Assembly (NCBI GenBank): GCA_043228905.1 | Contig: JBHGNT010000002.1 | Coordinates: 22,878,001 to 22,942,000 of the forward strand | From: Azolla caroliniana | Lineage: Eukaryota; Polypodiophyta | Length of the DNA: 64,000 nt | Reading direction: 5' to 3' | Part shown: piece after piece, positions 25,800 through 36,629 of the stretch | How the letters are laid out: every line of letters begins with the position of its first letter | Position numbering within the stretch: position 1 is the first letter of the stretch | Made by a program: the position numbers and the translations under genes | The notes under the pieces: model-generated | What the model saw: the letters and a program-made list of their open reading frames with translations, nothing else | Database searches by the model: none | Told to the model about the DNA's origin: nothing

Positions 25800-28700
25800 G
25801 ATGCATACACATCCCAACACATTCGCATGCTCCGTGATCTCTACGATATTGTTGGTAATGTCCAGCCCATATGCATCACCTTTGCTCTGCTACGCGGTTG
25901 TTGATATGATTGAGCACCCTTTTGATAATTGATAGAAACCACACGCTTAGGTGATGCTAACTAGCACGACCTATTGTCGGCGCAGAGTGGTCAAGAAAAG
26001 CCCACTTGGTTAGCGCTTTCATCCACTTCTTCTTGTCGTACGTCAGAATTCGTAGAAACGAAATCCCAACCATTGAATGTGATAACACGTTGATCGCCTA
26101 AAAAAGATAGTGGGATGGTTCTATATGGGGATTCAAATGCTAAAATGGCTCTATCTGCAATTGAATACTATCTGGGAATGTACTCCACTTCTGTCCTTAA
26201 AGAGATGGGTCTGCCATTTTTGGCATTTTCAATCGTGACCAAGATGATTGTTCTCTTCATCGATCACTTGAGAATAAACATCTATGTATATTTATTTATG
26301 TTAATGAAAGGATAGATTGTAGTCTGTAATAATAATACTCATTGGTTCTTTTACATATACATGCTCAAGTTGGGCTCATGACTAAGGTGCACATTTGATC
26401 TACTCATGGGATTGACTTATGAGAGGGTAAACAATACGGGTTTGAAAAGCAACTCATCAAGCTCGATCGTGACCATTGCAAGTTTCCCACTTTAGTTTAC
26501 TTATCATGGACGCTAATGCGTGGGCACAAGGAACCAAAAAAACATATATATAAGAACAACATTGTAAGGCTTAGAGTGAACACTTAATAATAATCTCAAG
26601 GCATGCACATGTTGCTCCATTTTTTATATAGATAGTGTTGAGAATTAAGTTCAACATAGTGCAACGTGTGAACACACCTTTTGAGAATCCGTGATTACTC
26701 AAAGGTCAAGAGTCGCACCACTACTCTCTACCCATTAACTATGTGTCATAGCATCATGTTCTATGGCACATAACTAATGAGTTACATATTCCCCATGATT
26801 ATGAGTCTTCACATTCCCCAAGAGAGAGAGTGGTTGTTGTAGAGTTAATGAAGAGAGAGGGTGACTCTATATAAAAGCACCCTCCTCGTACTTCATTCTA
26901 AGTCGGTTGTGACTCCTTATTATGCTACATTTTGTAATTCCTTATTATTGAGCTTTGACTTGTTGACAATAAAGCATCGGCAAGCAAGGATCGAGCCGTT
27001 AATTTATCTCCCTTAATCTCTCTTTGGGAAGGGAGAACAACACCATGTGCAAGTTATAGGGTCAACTCGTAAGGGGCTCAATGTTCCCTTCGCATTGGAC
27101 ATCTTGTGACAATTTGATGGTGGCAACTATCAGAAATGGCAACAATTGTATGTGATTGATTTCGTGCATATATGAGAAGCATTGGCTATGTGGCAACACT
27201 AATGAGACGAGTAGTGAGGGTTCAACAATATTTGGTGGTGGTGATAATTTTGTAGGAAAAGCTTGTTAAGGCAATACCCCCTTTTGCACACCAATGTGGA
27301 CAATAAGGGGGGGTTTCCAACCTTTGCAAGTGGTGATCGATTTGTAGGAAAGATCAAGGAGTCAATGCCCCCTTTGTAAACATATTTGTTAACGGTGACT
27401 ATGGATTTATTTTCTTTGCTGAATTTGGTGATTGCTATATGAATTGTTATAAATGGTATCAACATATGTTGGGTGACTAATAAAATGTATTTCTTTATAT
27501 GTACTCAATTATTTGTATTTACAATGTAGATATCTATGAATGAATCATGGTGTATTTGATTTATATCTTTCATAAATTGTTATTCTTTAATATTTTTGCA
27601 AGGATCTATCCTTACCCATAGTGTGTTTTTATGGGTAGTGATTGATAGATGACAAAAATATCACATGTCTTGATTGTGGTTTGTTGTTATTTATACAATC
27701 ATGATACATACTCACTATTCTCCTTATGTGATGTGGGTGGTTGGAACAACATAGGGGTGAGTTTTAGATCAAGTGACAAACGAGTATCAATATCGTAAGC
27801 AATTATGGAACTAGCAACACGCTTCGTGTGAAATTTCTTAACTCGAATAATAAGAGTATTTGTTAAGGTTCTAATTATCACCTCGAAACGAATAACAAAC
27901 TTTGAAATTATCTTGATATTTGGATTCTTGATTCCTATTGATGAATACTTGGATCCTCCTATTAATGAAGAATGGACTCTCCTATTTAGACAAGGTCATG
28001 GATATGAATACTTTGAACCAAGAAGGGTTTTGTTTAGAATAGAACCATCCATAAGGAACATTCTAATGATTGTATGAGCGATTAAGGATTTAAATATCGA
28101 AGAGGATTGGGGTTTAAACTATTATAAGGAATGTATTAGTTGTAAAGTATCCAATTCATTCAATAGAGAGTAACTCACATTCATATATTATAAAGAATGC
28201 ACACATGTGTCTCGAGGAATATGCGCTCACAAAAACACTACTAACATTATGATATATATTATAGAGATGTAGGAGGCAAAAATGCAAGAAACAATGGCAA
28301 TGTTAGACAAGATAGTCAATGTGCATACTTCAAAAATATTTGAGTGTGGTAAGCATAAGCTTTGATTGATTGATCTAGTGTAGAATGTGGTGCACGTAGA
28401 AGTAAAGGCTTGTCTTCAACGCCATTGTTCATTATATGTAACCTCTATTTAGTTATGGAACTAGAAGTGGGTTCGCATAGAAGTTAAACCTTGCCCTTGA
28501 CACCTTGTATGTTTGTTGTGTGTCCCATAATTAGTTATGGATCTAGAAGTGGGTTACACATAATTATTCATTATATGTGTGACCTCTATTTAGTTATGGA
28601 ACTAGAAGTGGGTTCGCATAGAAGTGAAACCTTGCCCTTGACACCTTGTATGTTTGTTGTGTGTCCCATGATTAGTAACGAGCTTCAAATGTCGTTGCTT

Positions 28701-29545
28701 CCTTGTGTACTCATGATAGTCTTCATTCATACATACGAGAAAATGGCACAATGAATGTTGTTACATATACCTCACTGAATATGCACCAAGACATGGTAGT
28801 TAAAAAAACTCTAAAAATGATAAAGATGCATTAAAACAAACAAAAGAATCATTGAAACAATAATAATACGTCAAAAGGTTAGATATAAGTTGGGAGAGAG
28901 ATCCATTAAAGTTAAAAGGAGTTTCTAACATGAGATAGATCAATCAAAATTATAGACAAATATGAGGATAAAAATAAACCATGCCATAATTGAATCTTGA
29001 ATCATGAAAAGTGAGATTCGTACTTTATATGCTAAGCCAAAATGCAATACTTCACCCTATGATGAGAAGAGACATGCATTCACAAAAACAACACGTAAAG
29101 AACTTGGGACAATTGTTATCCAACATGTTAAGATCATATATTACAACAAGACATGGATACAAATATATATTTGCAAATACTCAAGAACATTGAGTTTTGT
29201 TAATAATCACTAGTACAACACTTCACTAAAGCTCAAAACAACGGCAAGCACTAACATACGGTTCAACAATGATGCTTGTTATGATAACATCTCACTATAA
29301 TTTCAATAACAGACACATACAAGCACGCCACTCAATTAGAACTTCAATAACACTCTTTGTAAGGTTTTAACATATAGTCACAAGCCTACCACCTACATAG
29401 AACTCCTCACTACAATCACACCTGAAGGTTGAACATCAACAAGTATGGCTTCAAGAAGATCCATTTTTATTTTAAGAGGATACAAAGATGAAATAACCAC
29501 ATAGACTTAGTTAGCATCCTTCGAAATTGTCATTTCTTAAATATT
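25800..29545. other. Intergenic region, no gene recognised
   Basis: AT-rich DNA with no open frame resembling a known family. A short frame at 26115-26315 (MVLYGDSNAKMALSAIEYYL...) reads plausibly as protein but is isolated. The region includes the duplicated block at 28441-28676, described separately. Decayed transposon DNA is possible, but I cannot name it. Confidence 0.45.
28441..28676. repeat. Tandem duplication, period 141 bp
   Basis: ACCTCTATTTAGTTATGGAA begins at both 28441 and 28582. It continues through GAAGTGGGTTCGCATAGAAG and CCTTGCCCTTGACACCTTGT to GTGTCCCAT.ATTAG, with only a few differences. A weaker third relic may precede it near 28385-28440. Confidence 0.88.
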
Positions 29546-29830
29546 TTAGCAACGAGAACAAGGTCCATAACAACTACAAGTTTGGCCCAAGAAGCCAGTG
29601 CATTTCCCAGATCGACACTTCGTGCAATTCACACATTGGCTATGAGAACATGAAGTATCAGTTGGGTGACACTTCGTGCAATACTCATTACAATTAGAAT
29701 CACTTCCAAATCCTCGACATACAGATATATGAGGGCCACACACACCCTCCACCTCATCACACATCACTATTAATGCAATCATTATCACCATTAGCATAAG
29801 TGGCACCCTATTCACCTTATTTTTCTTCAT
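29546..29830 (-). CDS. Small secreted cysteine-rich protein (14 Cys), family not recognised
   Basis: A 94-residue frame with a good signal peptide: basic MKKNKVNR, a hydrophobic core LMLMVIMIALIVM, and a likely cleavage after DEVEG. The mature part of about 65 residues holds 14 cysteines, spaced C-6-C-8-C-3-C-2-C-6-C-4-C-2-C-2-C-4-C-7-C-1-C-3-C-2-C. Two CTKC segments (EYCTKCHP, NCTKCRSG) suggest an internal duplication. An even cysteine number and a short leader downstream of a TATA box argue for a real gene giving a disulfide-rich extracellular peptide. Plant proteins of this kind include antimicrobial and signalling peptides. The spacing does not fit a defensin, thionin, snakin or hevein pattern that I know, so I assign no function. 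It sits alone, far from other genes. Confidence 0.68.
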   Translation of the reverse strand: MKKNKVNRVPLMLMVIMIALIVMCDEVEGVCGPHISVCRGFGSDSNCNEYCTKCHPTDTSCSHSQCVNCTKCRSGKCTGFLGQTCSCYGPCSRC

Positions 29831-29874
29831 GATTTCCTCACTCTATCTACATAAATTTGCATGTCTATGTGCCA

Positions 29875-29886
29875 CCTCTTATATAG
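29875..29886 (-). promoter_or_regulatory. TATA box of the cysteine-rich protein gene
   Basis: The minus strand reads CTATATAAGAGG about 45-55 bases before the start codon. This is a textbook plant TATA box and would give a leader of roughly 20 nt. No ATG lies between it and the start. Confidence 0.65.
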
Positions 29887-29950
29887 TAATAATGAGCTCT
29901 CCACAATCCAATGCATGGATTGTCTTGAATGTGACCAAATCAATTGACAT

Positions 29951-30011
29951 GGTCTTCATCCTTATCAATATTCATGGAGTCCAATGGTTTGGTCTTCATC
30001 CTTATCAATAT
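29951..30011. repeat. Direct repeat in the upstream region of the cysteine-rich gene
   Basis: TGGTCTTCATCCTTATCAAT occurs twice, about 40 bp apart, 120-180 bp upstream of the start codon of the cysteine-rich gene. It could be a duplicated cis-element or chance duplication. Confidence 0.75.
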
Positions 30012-31160
30012 GCATTAAATATGGTGACGCACTCTTTAACATATGTGTTTCACGTATGTGTTTCCCGAGTGATCAGCTAGAAAAGGTTATAGTCAAAATG
30101 ATTGAGGACTCACCTTTAACGGCTACCACCACGACACATGTTACAAGTGCTTGGCAAAAAACTCGTTGATTAAATTTGTATTTAATGGATACCAGTGTAC
30201 CACCTTGAACACGATATATTTCCGCATTTTCATTTTGGTGCTCATGACTAAACTTTGCATGTGTATTTAGGTGCATTAGTATTTCATCGATATGAATACG
30301 TCAAGAAAACATAAGTGTTTGTGCTACTCTTATATCATAGAACGTTAATTTTTTATTATTATGGCACAACACTTCAGAACACATATCTATATGCCATGTG
30401 TTTAATGATTAGTTTAACAAATTGACAGTCATGTATTTGTGAAGAACCACATGGGTAATATTTATTAAACGAAGTGAGGATAATGTCTTCAATAAATAAT
30501 AACTACATTGGTCCAATTAGCTCAAGCATTGAAGGATCACATCTTGAATAATTGATAAACAGTTATCTTGAGACTTTCCAATTATAATTACATGATAATA
30601 ATCCAATTCTATATCTATTACAACCCAAATTGAACTAATATTTCTTTGGTTGTCCTAAAACTCTTGCCAATTGGCTCTCATGTTGTGTTATAGACGCATC
30701 TCTATGTAGTATGTATAATATCTACCTTAAATTTTCTCCTAAGAGAGACGTAATATGATGTCTCATAAAAAAAATTCCTACTTGATAGTTTGCTAACTCT
30801 AATGTCATGTCAAGCAACATTTTCTTCTAGGGCATGTCATATATTGATCCATATATCACATTCAATTTCCCTAAAAGCTCAGATAACGTTCCAAGTTTCA
30901 TCAAAGATCTCTCACATAAACAATTGTCATTTCATTCTCTTATGTCTTTTTTCACACATGCCACGTTCATAAATCCCTAAAACAATAATATCAATATTTT
31001 CAAGCACAAGCCTTGAAAGGGTAAGATGCATCTTAGCATGCCTCATCCTTTATTTTTTCTTGTTTCTAATGCAAGTTATCATGATTAATAGAAGTTTGTG
31101 CCTTTTATGTTGCCCAATATAAGTTTAGTTGGAAGGTATTGATTTTTGTGGCCTAATGCT

Positions 31161-32070
31161 ATTATCCATGAAATGCATGAACTACCGTAACAACCATTTA
31201 TCCAGGTGTATTGATATCAACTTTAAAGTTTTTTGAACATTTCATACATTTTTTTATATTCATTTGGCAAACATGACACCTAGGTTGCTTATCTTTTTTA
31301 TTTGGGAAATGTGCAACATTTTACATGGAAGAGTGAATGGAATGTACTATTTGAATTCACATGTTGCATTTGGAGTTTGGACAAGACTTCCCATTGATCA
31401 AATTCACATTGAATTGCATTGGTAGCGTGAAGTGCATAAAATTGTATGCAGTCCAAAAGGAACATAATCACTCTAACACCGACGTTAAAGTTTTTAAAAT
31501 GATACGCAATAGTGTCAACTAAAGTATATGAGCCTCAAGGCTCAAATGGGATAATGGTTTTATATTGAGAAATTCATTATTGTGCACACTTGTCTAAACA
31601 TTATGTTAGAGCGTGATTATCCATGAAATGCATGAACTACCGTAACAACCATTTATCCAGGTGTATTGATATCAACTTTAAAGTTTTTTGAACATTTCAT
31701 ACATTTTTTTATATTCATTTGGCAAACATGACACCTAGGTTGCTTATCTTTTTTATTTGGGAAATGTGCAACATTTTACATGGAAGAGTGAATGGAATGT
31801 ACTATTTGAATTCACATGTTGCATTTGGAGTTTGGACAAGACTTCCCATTGATCAAATTCACATTGAATTGCATTGGTAGCGTGAAGTGCATAAAATTGT
31901 ATGCAGTCCAAAAGGAACATAATCACTCTAACACCGACGTTAAAGTTTTTAAAATGATACGCAATAGTGTCAACTAAAGTATATGAGCCTCAAGGCTCAA
32001 ATGGGATAATGGTTTTATATTGAGAAATTCATTATTGTGCACACTTGTCTAAACATTATGTTAGAGCGTG
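31161..32070. repeat. Perfect 455-bp tandem duplication
   Basis: 31161-31615 and 31616-32070 appear identical on base-by-base reading. Both start ATTATCCATGAAATGCATGA and end ATTATGTTAGAGCGTG. The unit has no long open frame. Identity in non-coding DNA means a very recent duplication or an assembly artefact. Confidence 0.95.
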
Positions 32071-34974
32071 GAGGTCTTCCATCTTCCAAAATAATTTATT
32101 GATATGACGATTGACACTTTATCATGGATGATATTTGCATGATCCTTTAAGAAGGAATATGGGCAAGGACCCAAAGGTGCATGAAATGGTTTATTAATTG
32201 ATTCACGGACTTTCTAGAGTGTGGGAAGAGGCAAAAGAATTAAAACCATAGGCTAAATCCCTTGAAACCTTTGATTATCAAGGTTCTTTCAATACAATAG
32301 TGCCAAGCATGGGCTTCGCATCCCAACCAAATCAAAGTCTTGGCTTTCAATTAGTTGATCACTTTCTAATTTCATAGTGATTACATTATGTGTCAAACCT
32401 CATATTAACATAAAATTCCCTAATATTATCTCTAATGACAAGGTCTCACATCAATAGACAAGTTTTGGTAAGCTAACACGTCATGTTTGCATGGGAAAAG
32501 GAGATACAATTGTGTACAATTATATAAACTTCCCAAATTCGTCCAAAGCATGCTTGAGTAACGTTTATGAATAAAAATCAAGACGCATATCTTATCTTTT
32601 CTATAGTATGGTTGCCATTTACTAGAATGAACATTTAAAACTTACCCATGGTACAACATTTACAAATACATTCACACATTGTCTTTGATCTTAAAGTAAT
32701 GCGTATAATTCACACTCTTACATTACTGGCAATGTTTTTTGTGCATGGTGTGGGCATGTACACTACAAAGAAACCTACACATGTTATTCATATTTGGACA
32801 CAAAATAGACAATGAGATCAATCTGCGTGATTCCAACACTTGTACATGTACATTCTCATGCCATGCAAAAGAGTTGTCCCCAATCAAGACATTAAGACAT
32901 GCATCCACATTATTATATTGATATATATAACTTAATTGATCATAAGTATAATGTCATACTTATAAGATATGCATTATTTTCCTTTGCTTTTGTTTTCACA
33001 CTAATGAAAAACATTCTTTACCATATGTAGGTGCATGTGAAAAAGTAGATGATGGATGATACACTATTTTTGTCATCATCTACATGTATAAAAATGAGCT
33101 ATACATCACTTGATTTTCCATTGTGTTAAGCAAATCTAATGTAGATGTTTTGGCATAGATAAAGATTCCGTGATTTATCTTGAGTATATAAAGCCTTTAG
33201 ATTGTGATAAGATGATTCTCGTGTAGAACATGATTGTTTTCAAAGAAAATGAATTGAATATGGTTCATTCCCTAGGAGGGCAAAGACGAATAAATGATGA
33301 CAATGATAGTTGGACATAATATGAAATAATGAGAATTTAGGAACATTTCTTCACCCTTTGGTTTGTTAATAATATTTATTTGGAGATTTGACTCTTATGA
33401 GTTAGGTTTGGTAGGAAAATGAATCATATCATCGATGCTGTTACATTTGGTCAAGTTGTTTGTCCTCACACTTGCATCGATGAAGACATGTGGGATACTT
33501 ATTAGAAAAATCTACCATCATAGTAATGAATAAAAATTGAAGGCAATGGTAATGTAATCATACTGAGAGCTAGAAGATACTTCACATTCTACAAGCCATG
33601 AAAGTTTTAGACAATTCCTATGTTGGAAAAACCTACTTTTACTCGTAACTTTTAAAGGCAAAGAATATACTACTTTTAAATGAAATGGTTACATGTGTTC
33701 CAACTATGTACTTTCTAGAAGCTCATAATGTTAGGCACTCGTGAATGAAGTAAGCATCAAACTGGAAAACAATATTGTGTGCATATTCTTGTGTACTATG
33801 ATGTAGTTGTAACATGAGAGATATATTCTCTTTAAGTCCCTAGTCAAATATAAGATCCTAACCACATGAAAATCAAGACTCTCAACACGATCAACATACC
33901 TTAAAGAAACACGTGTAAGACTACAAATATTATAATTTTTTATTGATAATTAGGAAACAAGTGGTGCTAACGACAAGACTAAAAGCGAGCATTGTCCTAA
34001 TTTGTTAGGTTGGGGCGTTTTGAAGCAGTACAAATTGTGTGCTTCTAATTAGGAAGTGGGCCATGTACTGTAATGGCAAGAATTTGAGGCTAAGTTCAAC
34101 TCAATTGTTTTCAATTAGAACCTTAACTGTGTAACTCGAACTTTTGTGTGGTTTACGTCATGGTGTTCTATTGCAATCCTAAAAAGAATGTAGTAGGATT
34201 TTATAAATGTAGAAAAAGATAAATTGAAGCAAAATTGTGACATTTTAGGTAATATGAGATAGTGGAAACATGGACTAAAACGTTTGTCGAGTAGGTAATG
34301 AAATCACTCGCACAATGTGACAAGATTATCCATTGTTAATGTTGTAAATGAAACAACATCCTTCCATTGTCAAGACTTGAACTTGGGCCCACCCATCCAC
34401 CAATGAGAACAATATCATACACACATGGCATCACATTTTCACACATACACATTCACATACAGAAGACGAAGAAGAAGAAGAAGAGAGGAAGAAATTAAGG
34501 AAGAAGTAATTTATGTCTAGAAATTGTTGGATTAATATAATCTTTTGTTTGTAGATGGATGCTTGATAAATTCCATAATAACATGTAAAGAATTGAATCT
34601 TAGAAAGACAAATATTACATGATGAAACACCATGGACAATGACTTGTCTAGTAAACTCCCCCACCTTTTGTTCCATATCATGTTTAAAGTCATAATGTCC
34701 AAGAAAAGATGAATTAAATCTCAATGGTTATCTTTCTAATAAAGATAGAAAAAGAAAAAGAAAAAAAGATCTAAAACCATCAATGGTTTGATGTGTGAAT
34801 TAATTTTTTTCATGGGTTGCATTCTCATGCTAAAATGAACGTGGTGTGTAAAACATTTCACAAATATTTTCCGACAAGAATGTTCTCTAAATGATGATAT
34901 AATGCAAGTGCAATAAATGCCATTTAGATCAGTCAAGGGTATTGATGGGCAACATGTCGTGATTGCCTTGAAGG

Positions 34975-36335
34975 AGGATATAAAGGAAGAATAGGTGGAA
35001 TATGTATTGTCACACCTTTCAATTGATAAAAGTCTATGTCGGGATGGAATTACAAATGAGTTTCTTAAAGCCTTTGTACAACAACTAAAAGGCTCTCTAA
35101 CAATGATGTTCCAATAAGTGTGGAGTTATAGTAAAATGCGATATTCATGGAAATTTGGTTTTGTTAAACTTAATATTGAAAGTTGCATCTCATTTGTAAA
35201 ATTTTATAATTAATGGAAGGAGTTTTTTTTGGAAAAAAAGAAGAAGAAGAAAGAAAGTTGCATCTCACGTGTTCTTTGCTCAATGGAAATCGATATCATT
35301 GATGGGTGGGTTGTATAAGATTTTTGCTAAAGTAATTGCAAATTGATTTCAAAAGATATTATGGAATTTGGTCCATCCCATGCAATATGGGTTTATATTA
35401 GGAAGGGACATCATTCATGATATTAAAAAAGTGCAAATGAATCCAAACAACAAATGGTAATGATACAACTAAATATATCAAGAAGGCATATGATAATGTA
35501 AGTTGGTCGTTAATTACGCAACTTATGCTTATATAGGTTTTGGTGAAAGGATGTTTCGACTATCTTTGATGTTGGGGTGAGGTGCAATGTTAGACATTAT
35601 GTTAAAGGTGATACCATCGACAATGTCACTTAAACAAGGATGCCCATCGAGGGTTTAAGGTTTACAACATACATGATTGAGCACACTAATGATGTACACT
35701 ACAAGTGGGTTGAAGATAGAGCTTGGTTAACAAATAAGGTTTTGGATACATGGCACATTGCTCGACATGTAAAGTGGTGGCATCAAGTTTTAAATGCAGG
35801 GTGGAAGACTTCCATTTCGTGAAAAGTTGTTTCATTTGCACGTGATGATCGGTGGGTTGCCTTTGGCGATGACTTCAAAACAAAGACATATTTCGAACGA
35901 GACATGTTTTTTTGTACAATGGTTGACGAAGATGCCAAACACAGGTTCATTACATGCACGGTTGCTAAAGTCATTTGGGTGGTTATATCACAAATTTGGG
36001 CATCGATAATAGAAAGTTTTTTTGTCACCTTTTAAGTGGGTTTTCATTGATGATGCTAAAGCTCTACCCACGCCATCATATCAGGTCGTGTTTCAGTACC
36101 TTACGTATCGGGAGATGTGGTTTAATTGGACCATGAGAAATGGGTCATTGTTTGATAGACTTTGTGGGATAACACAACAACTCCGTAGGATGAAAGGGAA
36201 GTTGATTCAAGAATTTTCGCAACTTATGTTGTATGGGGACGTTGTCCCAAGACGAGGTAGAGTTATGTCACCTTCTAGTATTGTGACACTTGAGAGGGTT
36301 TACCTTACCATATTGCTACTAATGAAGTATTGAAG
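34975..36335 (+). mobile_element. Decayed LINE (non-LTR retrotransposon), reverse-transcriptase to C-terminal part
   Basis: Fragments in several frames follow the order of a LINE ORF2: VLSHLSIDKSLCRDGITNEF then LKAF (about 35005-35085; RT region with the D/GITNEF motif), NLVHPMQYGFILGRDIIHDI (about 35365-35425), KKAYDNVSWSL (about 35480-35515), SLKQGCP (about 35625-35645), and a C-terminal segment with WHIARHVKWWHQVL and a cysteine/histidine remnant up to about 36000. Stops and frameshifts are frequent, so it is dead. It lies directly upstream of the SMUG1-like gene, so part of that promoter may be transposon-derived. Confidence 0.75.
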
Positions 36336-36446
36336 ATTAACAATCGACAACGGTTCGGTTCGAGAATGGCAAACTCAAACCGTTTTTTTTTATTTTTGAA
36401 AGTTAAACTGAACCGAACCACGAAACCGTTTAAAGAACATACATGA

Positions 36447-36614
36447 ATGATGATACATTTACAGAAAAAAGAAAAGAAAGAAGAAGAAGAAGAATTTACC
36501 AAAACAAAGAAAAAGGAAGAGGAAGAAGAAGAACCCAAAAGCAGTGAAGTGGAAAAGAACACTGAAAATGTCGATTTGTCTGCTCCCATGGACATGCAGA
36601 AGACTGAGAAATGA
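36447..36614 (+). other. Upstream open frame in phase with the SMUG1-like gene
   Basis: A 55-codon frame (MMIHLQKKEKK..., Lys/Glu-rich, ending APMDMQKTEK) stops with TGA only 15 bases before the ATG used for SMUG1 and in the same phase. It may be an upstream ORF in the leader, or the original N-terminus cut off by a nonsense mutation. Its lysine-rich make-up could be nuclear-targeting. Confidence 0.5.
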
Positions 36615-36629
36615 AGAAGGGTCATTGTG

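Larger units (their letters stand above)
29887..34974. other. Intergenic region, no gene recognised
   Basis: About 5 kb of AT-rich DNA. Apart from the short direct repeat near 29.95-30.01 kb and the 455-bp duplication at 31161-32070, I see no coding frame, RNA gene or transposon hallmark I can defend on either strand. Confidence 0.45.

Noticed and set aside
25194-25932. Three long overlapping open frames (175-224 residues) rich in Met, Cys, Tyr and Val
   Set aside because: They are translations of the (ATGT)n/(TTATG)n/(TTTA)n microsatellite, open in all three forward frames.
26115-26315. Frame MVLYGDSNAKMALSAIEYYL... as a small gene
   Set aside because: Isolated, ends in low-complexity hydrophobic sequence, with no promoter or homology I can defend.
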